NCBI GenBank assembly: GCA_015057455.1
Contig: SVEH01000012.1
Coordinates: 1 to 64,000 of the forward strand
DNA: 64,000 nucleotides
Reading direction: 5' to 3'
Source of the DNA: Lachnospiraceae bacterium
GTDB taxonomy: Bacteria > Bacillota > Clostridia > Lachnospirales > Lachnospiraceae
Shown here: piece by piece, positions 39,200 through 48,589 of the stretch
Layout: each line of letters begins with the position of its first letter
Numbering within the stretch: the stretch's first letter is position 1
Position numbers and translations under genes: made by a program
Notes under the pieces: generated by a model
Told to the model about the DNA's origin: nothing
What the model saw: the letters and a program-made list of their open reading frames with translations, nothing else
The model's database searches: none

Positions 39200-39658
39200 T
39201 TAACATGGTAATTTATGCTCTACTATCATCCCTTCAGGATCAATAGAATGACTTTGTTCTACAAGGTCTGACAACATCATATTGTCTACTGTATTAATAA
39301 TACTTTCATTAACCTTCTGCCACACATACTTAGTTACACATATCCCTGATACTTCGCATGCATTAAGATTATCATCATTAACACAATTAACTAATGCCAA
39401 ATCACCTTCTAAGGCCCTTAATATATCTCCAACAGATATATTTTTTGCAGACTTAGCAAGCTTATATCCGCCCCATGCACCTCTAATACTAGAAACTAAT
39501 TCCGCCTTTCTTAATTTAGGAATTAGTTGCTCTAAATAATTAACAGATATCTTAGTTCTATCTGATATTTCGCTAATAGATACCGTACCATCTCCTGCAT
39601 AAAGCGCAATATCTAAAATCGCCTTTAAGCCATATCTTGACTTAGTTGATAACTTCAT
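39200..39658 (-). CDS. iscR: Rrf2-family regulator (IscR-like)
   Basis: 152 residues. The winged helix is at the N-terminus (MKLSTKSRYGLKAILDIALY). Three Cys in CVNDDNLNACEVSGIC match the [2Fe-2S] ligand layout of IscR-like proteins. It heads the isc operon, which fits autoregulation by cluster status. It is annotated as IscR-like rather than CymR because of the Cys cluster and the operon. Inverted repeats at 39745-39767 and 39695-39714 are candidate binding sites. A fourth Cys ends the protein (KLPC). Confidence 0.92.
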   Translation of the reverse strand: MKLSTKSRYGLKAILDIALYAGDGTVSISEISDRTKISVNYLEQLIPKLRKAELVSSIRGAWGGYKLAKSAKNISVGDILRALEGDLALVNCVNDDNLNACEVSGICVTKYVWQKVNESIINTVDNMMLSDLVEQSHSIDPEGMIVEHKLPC

Positions 39659-39694
39659 CCTTACACCTTCTTGTATATATACCTCTTTGCTTCC

Positions 39695-39714
39695 CCTAAA
39701 AATGTATTTTTAGG
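39695..39714. promoter_or_regulatory. Inverted repeat in iscR leader
   Basis: CCTAAAAAT-GT-ATTTTTAGG, a nine-base perfect inverted repeat about 37 bases before the iscR start. Either a leader hairpin or a second regulator site. Confidence 0.5.
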
Positions 39715-39744
39715 TTCTCAATCAATTCATACCTTTTCATATCC

Positions 39745-39767
39745 GATTAAATTAGTAAGATTTAATC
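39745..39767. promoter_or_regulatory. Candidate Rrf2/IscR operator
   Basis: GATTAAAT-TAGTAAG-ATTTAATC, a perfect eight-base inverted repeat just downstream of the -10 box of the isc promoter. Its position suits autorepression; no motif search was possible. Confidence 0.6.
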
Positions 39768-39777
39768 ACCATAATAG

Positions 39778-39806
39778 AATATATAACTAACATAAGTAAA
39801 AGTCAA
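39778..39806 (-). promoter_or_regulatory. isc operon promoter
   Basis: Minus strand TTGACT, 17-base spacer, TATATT, close to the sigma-A consensus, about 120 bases before iscR. Confidence 0.7.
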
Positions 39807-39822
39807 GAAAAATATATTTTTA

Positions 39823-39845
39823 GGCCCCTGTCATTGACAGGGGCC
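39823..39845 (-). terminator. Hairpin, GCCCCTGTC family (copy 3 of 3)
   Basis: Ten-base stem GGCCCCTGTC / GACAGGGGCC with a 3-base loop, 42 bases after the subtilase stop. The conserved arm TCTACAAATTATAGTTTA lies at 39853-39870, as in copies 1 and 2. It sits immediately upstream of the isc promoter. Confidence 0.75.
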
Positions 39846-39886
39846 ATAGATATCTACAAATTATAGTTTATAATTGAGACTAGACT

Positions 39887-42577
39887 CTATCTGGCTTTTG
39901 CTGGTTTTGGTTCTGAGAAATCTCCATATAGAATCTTGCCATCTATTTTTTTATAACTTCTTACTTTATAATAAAATGTCTTGTTTGTAGGTACATCAAC
40001 TACTCTAATTCGTAAATATTGTGGTGCTATATTAGACATCAATCTATAATTACCATTTTGAGCGTCTGCAACATATACTTGATATCCTGATGCATTTTGA
40101 ACTTTATTCCAACTTATAAGTACTTTTCTACCTACTTCAGCTATTGTAGAAACATTTGTCACTTTTCCAGGAGCAACATATGCAGCCAACTTTTCTGAAT
40201 ACTCAGCATACATAGTTTCATCATTTACTTTTTTATAAGCTCGTACAACATAATAATTCTTGGATAATGGTTGTAAGCCAGTATCTAGATAAACTGTTTT
40301 TGATGCTGGTAATATCGCTATTTTCTTATAAGCTTTACTTGCTGAATTATATTTAAACAACTCATATCCTGTAGCTCCTGTCACCGTATACCATGCCAAC
40401 TTTATACTACTAGAAGATGTACTATTATATACAAGCCTTGTTTTATTTAATTCCGTTGATGCAACTAATGTTTCTGAAAATGCACTACAATACTTAACTT
40501 TATTAGATTCTTTATATCCTCTAACCTTATAATAATATGTAATTCCTGCATTTAATTTTGTATCAACATATTCACCTGCATTTACTACATATTTTACAAA
40601 TCTATATTTCTTTTGAACTGAATCAAATCTATATACTTCATATCCATCATATATGTCATTATTTTTCCACTTTAACCTTATACTATTTTTACTTACTGTT
40701 TCTACTTCAGTTTCCTCCAGTGCAGGTGGAATTATATTAAGATTTAATTTCTTGGTACCATATGCTTTTTCACCCTCTGCTTTTACAGTCACTGTACATT
40801 TTCCAATATCTACATTATCTTCATATTCAACTGAATAGTAAGTACCTTGTTGTAACCATACGTTACCATACTTAACCCTTATACTAGGTTTAATTTCCCC
40901 ACCTGTATAAATATATGTATAGGCAGGTGGCACTATAGTACACGCAGCTATATTAACCTTTCCAAATGTTCTTGCCGCAGAATACAAATCTGAATTAAGC
41001 TTTACATATTTGTGTATTTTTCCATTTTTATCTTTATAACTTATATACTTATTTGATTTAAGTTTTGCAATAATATACGAACTCTTATATTTTGTTTTAT
41101 CTTTATATATACTTCTAAAATTAGCTGCCATTGCTGACACAACTGCTGTTGCAGCTGATGTACCGCTAGTGTATGAATATTTATTGCCTCCAATATCTGG
41201 ACAATACATATTGGAACCTGGCGCTATAATATCATATTCAATGCTATTCCCCGGTTGATAATCCCAATTTGAAAAACTACATAATTGTTTATTTTGATTA
41301 TATGCCATAACACCTACTACATATGTACTTGCTGCAGGGTAATTGTCATAGGCATCATATTTGCCACCAAAATATTTCTTTCCATCAGAAGTTGGAACGC
41401 CATCGTTACCAGCTGCTGCTATTAGAATGCATCCTTCGTCATATGCATTTTTTGCAGCAACCTCTATAACTAAACTTTTCTCTCCGCCAAAGGACATATT
41501 GATAATATCTGCCTTCATATGTGTAGCATAATTAATAGCTTTAGCCACATCATCTTGATTAAATTCTCCCTTAGCATCTGCTGCTTTAATAGGCATAATC
41601 TTTGCATTATATGCAATACCAGAACCTGAACGTCCACCTACTGCTTGCATTGCAATAATTCCAGACATATTTGTTCCATGCCCATTATCATCTAAAGGAG
41701 TCCTTGATGGATTAATAATATTCACACCATAATAATCATCTATATAACCATTATTATCATCATCTTTACCATTACCTGCTATTTCATTAGTATTAAGCCA
41801 CATAGCATCTCTTAATGCCTCGTGGGTATATTGTACACCTGTATCTATTACAGCTACTACAACATCTCTTCCGGGCTCATAACCATTACGCTCCATTTCA
41901 TTCCAATTGCCCATCATACCTAAATCATCTAGATACCATTGCATCTGCATATATGGTGCAGAAACAAGATTCGGAATCTTGTTCTCCCCTACTGCTGATT
42001 GCTCATATGTATACCCCGGCTCCGCACCAAGTATATCATCTCTTTTATTCAACTCATCAATTACATCCCATATATCCTTATCTGTTTTTGCTTTATATGA
42101 TACTAAATATTGCTTAGTTTCATCAATATTATCTACCTTAAAACTTAAGCCATATGGAACTTCTGTAATAAATTCAACATCAGTTAATCCATACTCTTTA
42201 CATATAAAACTATCGTCCTTTAATACATCTGCACCATTTTTAGTAGATTTATTGCTAATCATAACAAACATAACTACATTTTCATTAATACTAACATTTT
42301 CCCTAAACTCTTTAGACTTATGTTCTTCTATTATATCCTCAACTGACTCTTCAACACTAAGCATTTTTCTTTCTTCTATCTCTATTTCATCTTGTACTGA
42401 TGCACCAACTGATTGTTGTATTTTACTTTCATTATATTGTATATTTTCATTTGATTTAGATTTACTATCAACTTCAGAGGAATTAATTCTTATAGACACG
42501 TCAAAAAGGTTAATACACATATTAACCACTAAACAAATCGATATGAAAGATTTTAGTATTTTTCTATACTCCCTCAT
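39887..42577 (-). CDS. Secreted subtilisin-like (S8) protease with FnIII-like repeats
   Basis: 896 residues. An N-terminal signal or anchor helix (about 8-25) and a pro-region (to about 200) precede the S8 domain. Catalytic residues: Asp245 in AVIDTGVQYTHE, His300 in DNGHGTNMSG and Ser474 in YTSGTSAATAVV, with Asn in AAAGNDG. DDDNNGYIDDYYG is the calcium-loop type seen in surface subtilases. An Ig/MBG-like unit (about 545-615) and three FnIII-like repeats of about 85-90 residues follow (motifs such as IRLKWKN, IKLAWYT and VLISWNK). No LPxTG anchor is visible, so it is probably secreted or held by non-covalent binding. Confidence 0.93.
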   Translation of the reverse strand: MREYRKILKSFISICLVVNMCINLFDVSIRINSSEVDSKSKSNENIQYNESKIQQSVGASVQDEIEIEERKMLSVEESVEDIIEEHKSKEFRENVSINENVVMFVMISNKSTKNGADVLKDDSFICKEYGLTDVEFITEVPYGLSFKVDNIDETKQYLVSYKAKTDKDIWDVIDELNKRDDILGAEPGYTYEQSAVGENKIPNLVSAPYMQMQWYLDDLGMMGNWNEMERNGYEPGRDVVVAVIDTGVQYTHEALRDAMWLNTNEIAGNGKDDDNNGYIDDYYGVNIINPSRTPLDDNGHGTNMSGIIAMQAVGGRSGSGIAYNAKIMPIKAADAKGEFNQDDVAKAINYATHMKADIINMSFGGEKSLVIEVAAKNAYDEGCILIAAAGNDGVPTSDGKKYFGGKYDAYDNYPAASTYVVGVMAYNQNKQLCSFSNWDYQPGNSIEYDIIAPGSNMYCPDIGGNKYSYTSGTSAATAVVSAMAANFRSIYKDKTKYKSSYIIAKLKSNKYISYKDKNGKIHKYVKLNSDLYSAARTFGKVNIAACTIVPPAYTYIYTGGEIKPSIRVKYGNVWLQQGTYYSVEYEDNVDIGKCTVTVKAEGEKAYGTKKLNLNIIPPALEETEVETVSKNSIRLKWKNNDIYDGYEVYRFDSVQKKYRFVKYVVNAGEYVDTKLNAGITYYYKVRGYKESNKVKYCSAFSETLVASTELNKTRLVYNSTSSSSIKLAWYTVTGATGYELFKYNSASKAYKKIAILPASKTVYLDTGLQPLSKNYYVVRAYKKVNDETMYAEYSEKLAAYVAPGKVTNVSTIAEVGRKVLISWNKVQNASGYQVYVADAQNGNYRLMSNIAPQYLRIRVVDVPTNKTFYYKVRSYKKIDGKILYGDFSEPKPAKAR

Positions 42578-42670
42578 ATAAATCCCTCACTTAATACTGT
42601 CTCATTTCCCTTAATTTCTGTATGCAATAGCCCTCTACTATGTATGCACACAGAAATAAAGCATAAAAAT

Positions 42671-42724
42671 GCCTATATAATAATTGTAATCTTTATTACA
42701 AAATCTTACAATCATCATATAGGC
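42671..42724 (-). terminator. metA terminator with alternative pairings
   Basis: 19-base inverted repeat (GCCTATAT outermost) whose two mismatches become G-U pairs only in minus-strand RNA, followed by ATTTTTAT. It lies about 110 bases after metA. The loop contains ATTACAA, which could compete for the ATTGTAAT arm. Confidence 0.7.
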
Positions 42725-42837
42725 CTATGTTACTTATTAATCTTATTAGTGGTAAATATATATAAGTTAAAACTAGAGTTTATGTCTTCCTCTTTTGAAT
42801 TTAAATAATTTTACTAATTATATTTAATCTTTACATT

Positions 42838-43746
42838 CTACAACTCATATGGAGTTTTTTGATATACATAATAATTCAACCAGTTTGAATACAATAGATT
42901 GGAATGTGCTCTCCATGTAAGCACTGGTCTTGTACTTGGGTCATCATTTACATAATAATTCTTTATTATATTTGGATTAAGGCCCTTCTTCATATCTCTA
43001 TGGTATTCATAATCTAGTGTCATACGGTCATATTCTGGATGACCTGTTACAAATACATCTTTACCGTCTCTTCCTATTGCAAGGAATACTCCTGCTTCAT
43101 CAGAAGTTGCAAGTAGTTTTAATTCTTTATTTTTATTAATGTCTTCCTCATATACTGTAGTGTATCTTGAATGAGGAGCCAAAAATGTATCATCAAATCC
43201 TCTTACAAGTGGCTCTCTTCTATCTAATGTATTATGATTATATATTCCTGATAGCTTTTCTTCCATAGGATACTTATTAATTCCATATTTATGATATAAT
43301 GCAGCTTGAGCGCCCCAACATATGTGTAGTGTTGATGTAACGTTCTTGTCTGCCCAATCCATAATCTCTACTAGTTCATCCCAATATGCAACTTCTTCAA
43401 AATCCATCTGTTCTACTGGTGCTCCAGTTATAATAAGTCCATCTAACTTCTTGTCCTTTATATCTTCAAAATGATAATAGAACTTATCTAAATGTGCAGT
43501 TGATGTATTCTTACCTACGTAAGTCTTTGTTTTCAACAAAGATACATCTAACTGAAGTGCACTATTAGATAAACATCTAAGTAATTGAACTTCTGTATCT
43601 TCCTTTAAAGGCATTAAATTAAGTATCGCTATCTTTAATGGTCTTATATCTTGGCTATCTGCTCTATCCTTGTCCATTAAAAAGATATTCTCTTCTTCTA
43701 ATAATATCTTTGCTGGCAAATTATCATTTATCTTAATAGGTGGCAT
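42838..43746 (-). CDS. metA: Homoserine O-acyltransferase (MetA/HTS family)
   Basis: 302 residues. LHICWGAQAALYHKYGI holds the catalytic Cys, VTGHPEYDRMTLDYEYHRD the catalytic His and Glu, and NLMPLKEDTEVQLLR is an N-terminal family block. It acylates homoserine to start methionine synthesis. Family members in Firmicutes usually use acetyl-CoA despite the MetA name; substrate choice depends on an active-site Glu/Gly that I did not resolve. GAGGG precedes the ATG. I see no SAM riboswitch in the 137-base leader, only a short hairpin AACCCA/TGGGTT at 43773-43797. Confidence 0.95.
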   Translation of the reverse strand: MPPIKINDNLPAKILLEEENIFLMDKDRADSQDIRPLKIAILNLMPLKEDTEVQLLRCLSNSALQLDVSLLKTKTYVGKNTSTAHLDKFYYHFEDIKDKKLDGLIITGAPVEQMDFEEVAYWDELVEIMDWADKNVTSTLHICWGAQAALYHKYGINKYPMEEKLSGIYNHNTLDRREPLVRGFDDTFLAPHSRYTTVYEEDINKNKELKLLATSDEAGVFLAIGRDGKDVFVTGHPEYDRMTLDYEYHRDMKKGLNPNIIKNYYVNDDPSTRPVLTWRAHSNLLYSNWLNYYVYQKTPYEL

Positions 43747-43883
43747 TCTTTATTCCCTCTTCCTAATCATTCAACCCAAAACAATTTTACATGGGTTAAG
43801 TTATTAAATCCTATTTAATTGTCATATAAATTAATTTTCTTACAACCTAATAATTATAACATATTATTAGTGTTATTCAAATC

Positions 43884-45887
43884 TTATTTTTCAATCATTT
43901 GTTTTAAATCATCTTCACTTATTACACTAACTCCCAAATCATTAGCCTTAGTAAGTTTACTTCCTGCAGCCTCACCGGCAAGTAAATAACTAGTTTTTTT
44001 GCTTACACTTGATGCAACTTTCCCGCCATAGCTTTCTATAAGTGTTGCAGCTTCTTTTCTTCCCATTGAAGGTAGTGTTCCTGTAATAACAAATGTAAAT
44101 CCTTCAAATATCTGCTCATTTGAATTCTCATTCTTCGTTACTTTTGTATTCACACCAGCTTCAATTAGTTTCTTTAGAATCTCTTTATTAGCTTCATTAT
44201 TAAAATAGTCATAGATTCCAACTGCTGTTATTTCACCTATATCATTAATCTCTACTAATTGCTCTATTGTTGCATCTGCTAATTCTTCTATTGAATCAAA
44301 ATTACGCATAAGTTCCTTTGCCGCTGCCTTACCTACATTAGGTATTCCCAAACCTGTAAGAAGTTGAGCTGGCTCATGCTCTTTTGACTTCTCTATTACA
44401 TCTAATAGCTTATCTGTATTCTTTTCTTTTCCTATTATACCTTGTTCTATAAGTTCTTCTCTATAGTTCTTCAATGAGTATATATCAGCTATATTATTAA
44501 TATAACCTAGTTTAATTAAATCTATTATATATCTCTCGCCAAAGCCTTTTATATCCATTGCATCACGACCAACAAAGTTAATAATGTGTCTCTCTAATTG
44601 AGCTTTACAGTTAGAACCTGTACATCTTATATCGGCCTTATCATCTTTAACAGCCTTAGCTCCACATACAGGGCACACATCACCTATAAGATATCTACTT
44701 GTATTGACTGGTCTTTTTTCTATTACAACTTTTTTAACCTTTGGAATAATCTCTCCTGATTTATATACAACTATTGTATCGCCTATTCTTATATCTAATT
44801 CATCTATATAATCTTGGTTATGCAATGTTGCTCTTGATACGCTCGTACCACATAATCTTATAGGGTCAAATATAGCGGTTGGTGTTATTCTACCTGTTCT
44901 ACCAACGCTTAGTTCTATTTCTCTAAGAACACTTTCTTTCTCCTCTGGTGGATATTTGTAAGCAACCGCCCACTTTGGAGTTTTAGTGTTCTCTCCTAAT
45001 CGTTTTCTATCTGCTATATTATTAAGTTTTACAACTGCACCATCAATATCATATGGAAGTTCGCCTCTAGCTTGTCCTATCTTATCTATTGCCTCCCATA
45101 CTTCATCTGCAGTTTTACACACATAATAATTATCTATAACCTTAATTCCATTGGACTTAAGATACTCATAGCCTTCTATATGAGAAGTAAATTCCTTCCC
45201 CTTAGCATCTTGTATATTAAAGACAAACATTGATAGGTTACGCTCTTTTGTAATCTTGCTATCTAATTGTCTTAATGTTCCTGCCGCACAATTACGAGGA
45301 TTAGCAAATAATTTCTTACCAAGCATCTCTTGTCTTTCATTAACCATATCAAATGCTTCATTAGTCATGTATACTTCGCCACGAATCTCCAAATACTCTA
45401 TTGGATTCTTTAACTTCTTCTTTACATCCTTAATAACTAATGCATTCTGAGTTACATCTTCACCTTGATTAATGCCATCACCTCTAGTAATTGCCGTTGT
45501 AAGTTGTCCTTCTTCATATCTTATAGCCATAGATAACCCGTCTATCTTCGTCTCAACAACAAATTCAGTACCTTCACCTAATGTAGCTATCGTATCATTA
45601 ACAAAACTATCTACATCTTCTTTATTGAAGACATCTTGTAGTGATAACATAGGCACTCTATGCTTTACTAAAACTCCTGCTTCTCTCTTAGCACTTCCAC
45701 CAACTTTCATAGTTGGTGAATCTGCCGTTACAAGTTCTGAGTTCTCTGCCTCTATCTTCTTCAATTCTTGCATAAGCATATCATATTCATAATCAGATAT
45801 CTCTGGATTATCTTGATTATAGTATCTGTCATTATGATAGTTTATCTTTTCTACAAGCTCATTATATTTAATCTTAATACTTTCCAT
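43884..45887 (-). CDS. ligA: NAD-dependent DNA ligase
   Basis: 667 residues, full length. ETKIDGLSMAIRYEEG carries the adenylated lysine. The zinc finger CPVC...CTGSNC is central, four helix-hairpin-helix units follow, and a BRCT domain ends the protein (FTFVITGTLPSMGRKEA). It seals nicks with NAD in replication and repair. About 30 bases separate it from the pseudouridine synthase gene upstream, so the two may be co-transcribed. Confidence 0.98.
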   Translation of the reverse strand: MESIKIKYNELVEKINYHNDRYYNQDNPEISDYEYDMLMQELKKIEAENSELVTADSPTMKVGGSAKREAGVLVKHRVPMLSLQDVFNKEDVDSFVNDTIATLGEGTEFVVETKIDGLSMAIRYEEGQLTTAITRGDGINQGEDVTQNALVIKDVKKKLKNPIEYLEIRGEVYMTNEAFDMVNERQEMLGKKLFANPRNCAAGTLRQLDSKITKERNLSMFVFNIQDAKGKEFTSHIEGYEYLKSNGIKVIDNYYVCKTADEVWEAIDKIGQARGELPYDIDGAVVKLNNIADRKRLGENTKTPKWAVAYKYPPEEKESVLREIELSVGRTGRITPTAIFDPIRLCGTSVSRATLHNQDYIDELDIRIGDTIVVYKSGEIIPKVKKVVIEKRPVNTSRYLIGDVCPVCGAKAVKDDKADIRCTGSNCKAQLERHIINFVGRDAMDIKGFGERYIIDLIKLGYINNIADIYSLKNYREELIEQGIIGKEKNTDKLLDVIEKSKEHEPAQLLTGLGIPNVGKAAAKELMRNFDSIEELADATIEQLVEINDIGEITAVGIYDYFNNEANKEILKKLIEAGVNTKVTKNENSNEQIFEGFTFVITGTLPSMGRKEAATLIESYGGKVASSVSKKTSYLLAGEAAGSKLTKANDLGVSVISEDDLKQMIEK

Positions 45888-45918
45888 TTCTTTTACCTTT
45901 AACCTATATTTCCTCTCA

Positions 45919-46638
45919 TTATAACATTGACTTTAACTTATTAATTTCTTCACTTGATAATTCTCTGTACTTTCCTATCTTAAGATTACCAAGTTTTATA
46001 TTCATAATTCTTATTCTTTTTAACTTTGTTACTTTATATCCAAAATAATCACACATTCGTCTTATCTGTCTATTTAGTCCTTGAGTTAAAACTATTCTAA
46101 ATGTGTTGTCATTAATCTGCTCAACAACGCACTTCTTGGTTACAGTGTCTAAAATAGGAACTCCATTTGCCATATTTTTTATAAACGTATTATCTATTTT
46201 TTTATTAACTGTAACAATGTACTCTTTTTCATGATTGTTTCTTGAACGTAATATTCTATCTGACATATCACCATCATTAGTAAGCAAAATTAAACCTTCT
46301 GAATCTTTATCCAATCTTCCTATTGGATATATTCTCTTAGGATAATTAATGTATTTAACTACACTTATTCCTTGCTCATCTGAAGTGGAACAAATAATTC
46401 CCCTAGGCTTATTAAAAGCAAGGAGGATTAATTCTTCCTCCCTGCTTACCTTCTTGCCATTACATATAATCTCTTGATTCTTCGATACCTTTTGTCCAAG
46501 CTGTGCCTTTACTCCATCCACGTACACTAATCCACGTTCTACTAATCTATCAGCTTCTCTTCTTGAACATACCCCAGAATCACTAAGATATTTATTCAAT
46601 CTAATTAATTCATTGTCATTAATTATATCTTTCTTCAT
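45919..46638 (-). CDS. RsuA/RluF-family rRNA pseudouridine synthase
   Basis: 239 residues from the ATG after AGGTGG. An S4 RNA-binding domain at the N-terminus (LIRLNKYLSDSGVCSRREAD) precedes the catalytic domain, with the Asp in PIGRLDKDSEGLILLTNDG and the late motif TQGLNRQIRRMCDYFGYKV. The order suggests RluF (position 2604 of 23S rRNA), but RluB/RluE/RsuA cannot be excluded without alignment. Confidence 0.93.
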   Translation of the reverse strand: MKKDIINDNELIRLNKYLSDSGVCSRREADRLVERGLVYVDGVKAQLGQKVSKNQEIICNGKKVSREEELILLAFNKPRGIICSTSDEQGISVVKYINYPKRIYPIGRLDKDSEGLILLTNDGDMSDRILRSRNNHEKEYIVTVNKKIDNTFIKNMANGVPILDTVTKKCVVEQINDNTFRIVLTQGLNRQIRRMCDYFGYKVTKLKRIRIMNIKLGNLKIGKYRELSSEEINKLKSML

Positions 46639-46662
46639 ATATACCACCTAACTCTACAAATC

Positions 46663-47361
46663 CTATCCAATCGCTTGACTTGGATCTGCTGAAACTGTTG
46701 GTACAGGTGTTGCTTCTGTTGTTGCTGTTGGCGCTGGTGCTTCACCGCCACCTTCTTCTGTCTTTTTATTGGAGTTCTTATATAAATCTTTTAATATCTT
46801 ATTCTTATTAATTAATTCATATACTTGATCATTAACGCTCTTTATCTTTTCCATAACTTCAGGATTCTTTAATGTTAAATCATTATATTTTTTAATCTTC
46901 TCTGTCTTCTTACTATCTCCAACTTTACCTGAATATATAACTAACTTGCCCTTATATTCACACACATAACATTGCTTTATATTAGGCATAACCACATCAA
47001 TATCTTGCCAGATATCCTCTTGATATATAAATACTACATATGTGTTATCATAATATCCATCAACTGTATATGTAGTTATCTCCTTTACTTGGTTACTATA
47101 CTTATTCTCTTTTTCTATCGTTGCCTTTGCTTCATCATCTAACTGATTAACACACTCTGCAAGTGTATCATAATCTTCACTTTTCTTAGCTTTTACATAC
47201 TTTTCTACTAGTTTATTAACTTCCTCATACTTATTCTTTTCTAAATGTCTTGTTGTTGCCAACTTCATTCTATCTCTAACAGTTACTGATACAAATAACA
47301 TACCACATAGCATTGTTACAATGTTTATCATTATAACTGCAATCCTTACTTTGAACTTCAT
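46663..47361 (-). CDS. Membrane-anchored protein with Pro/Thr-rich tail
   Basis: 232 residues. A signal-anchor helix (about 7-27) is followed by an extracytoplasmic domain of about 170 residues whose helical start (NKLVEKYVKAKKSEDYDTL) and beta pattern look like a small NTF2-like fold. A tail rich in Pro, Thr and Ala follows (residues about 205-230). I do not recognise the family. AAGGAG precedes the ATG. It lies just upstream, on the same strand, of the pseudouridine synthase gene (24 bases). Confidence 0.65.
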   Translation of the reverse strand: MKFKVRIAVIMINIVTMLCGMLFVSVTVRDRMKLATTRHLEKNKYEEVNKLVEKYVKAKKSEDYDTLAECVNQLDDEAKATIEKENKYSNQVKEITTYTVDGYYDNTYVVFIYQEDIWQDIDVVMPNIKQCYVCEYKGKLVIYSGKVGDSKKTEKIKKYNDLTLKNPEVMEKIKSVNDQVYELINKNKILKDLYKNSNKKTEEGGGEAPAPTATTEATPVPTVSADPSQAIG

Positions 47362-47528
47362 GATATTCTCCTTCAGATTTATTTCTTAACATCTACATTC
47401 AGTTAAACATAGATTACATATCATCTTCAACTCTAACAATTGAAAATAATATCCCTATTTTCATTATCCTTATTAAGTTTACATTAAAATCATTCAAAAG
47501 TAAAGAGTTAACTTATTGTAACTTATAT

Positions 47529-48506
47529 CTACTTTGTATACTTTTTGTACCAAGTAATGAATTTCTCTAATCCTTCTTCTAGGCCTACCTTGGGCTTATA
47601 ACCTATAATTCTTTCTAATTCTTTAATTTGAGCATATGTAATAAAAACGTCACCTTTTTGCAATGGTAGATTCTTTCTTATCGCTCTTTTTCCCAAATGC
47701 TTTTCCAATATATTAATTACATCATCCACGCTTTCAGGACTACCATATCCAACATTATATACTTTGTAGCTAACATTATTCTTATCCTTTGATGGAGTAA
47801 CATTAAGTAACCTTACAATAACTTCTACCACATCATCAATATAAGTAAAGTCTCTATACATGTCTCCACTATTATATACCTCAAGAGCCTCACCCTTAGT
47901 TATCTTATCTGTAAATTTATAATATGCCATATCTGGTCTTCCATATGGTCCATACACACTAAACAATCGTAATCCTGTCATATTTATACCATACAACTTA
48001 CTATAACTATATGCCATTACTTCATCACTTTTCTTTGTTGCTGCATATAAACTTGACGGCATATCAGAATTGTCTTCTTCTGAGAAAGGAATATCTTTAC
48101 TATCTCCATATACTGAACTAGAAGATGCAAATAATAAATGACTTATAGGGAATTCTCTACAACATTGCAATACATTAAAAAATCCTACAATATTAGAATC
48201 AATATATGCCCTTGGATTCTCTATACTGTATCTAACACCTGCTTGTGCAGCTAAATTAATAACAATATCTGGCTTATATTCTATAAAAGTTTCTTCTAGC
48301 GTTCTATAATCTTCTAAGCTAGCTTTTTTAAATATAAATCCATCCTTTGTATTCAAAATCTTTATTCTATCTTTTTTTAATTCTTCAGAATAATAATTAT
48401 TCAAGTTATCATATCCTATTACAGTATAATTATCCTCTAATAACCTTTTTGACAAATGAAATCCTATAAAGCCTGCTGCTCCAGTTATTAAAACAGTATT
48501 TTTCAT
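47529..48506 (-). CDS. NAD-dependent UDP-sugar epimerase (UDP-glucuronate 4-epimerase-like)
   Basis: 325 residues of the extended SDR family. TGAAGFIGFHLSKRL is the NAD-binding turn, and the catalytic YAATKKSDE (Y-x3-K) is present after the Ser/Thr in SSSSVYG. GLRLFSVYGPYGRPDMA matches UDP-glucuronate 4-epimerases (CapI group) more closely than GalE. It makes a nucleotide-sugar precursor, probably for the surface polymer whose genes lie at 5-15 kb. Specificity is inference. Confidence 0.88.
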   Translation of the reverse strand: MKNTVLITGAAGFIGFHLSKRLLEDNYTVIGYDNLNNYYSEELKKDRIKILNTKDGFIFKKASLEDYRTLEETFIEYKPDIVINLAAQAGVRYSIENPRAYIDSNIVGFFNVLQCCREFPISHLLFASSSSVYGDSKDIPFSEEDNSDMPSSLYAATKKSDEVMAYSYSKLYGINMTGLRLFSVYGPYGRPDMAYYKFTDKITKGEALEVYNSGDMYRDFTYIDDVVEVIVRLLNVTPSKDKNNVSYKVYNVGYGSPESVDDVINILEKHLGKRAIRKNLPLQKGDVFITYAQIKELERIIGYKPKVGLEEGLEKFITWYKKYTK

Positions 48507-48526
48507 ATACTTATTCCTCTCTTATG

Positions 48527-48563
48527 CAAAAATAGAGGCTGTGAAAGAATTCACAGCCCCTCT
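48527..48563 (-). terminator. Terminator, GGCTGTGAA family (copy 1)
   Basis: Nine-base stem GGCTGTGAA / TTCACAGCC with loop AGAA, extended by AGA/TCT after a bulge, followed on the minus strand by TATTTTTGC. It terminates the histone-H1-like gene, 26 bases past its stop. Confidence 0.8.
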
Positions 48564-48589
48564 GTATTCATAAACTCATTATGTACTAA

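Noticed and set aside
41907..42581. Plus-strand 224-codon frame
   Set aside because: Antisense to the subtilase pro-region; Ser/Leu-rich, no ribosome site, no family resemblance.
43747..43883. Possible SAM or T-box riboswitch before metA; also looked before metF and metH
   Set aside because: Only a short AACCCA/TGGGTT hairpin is present; the conserved SAM-I helices, K-turn or T-box sequence (TGGNACC-like) are not seen. Same outcome for the leaders at 27224-27287 and 28793-28916.
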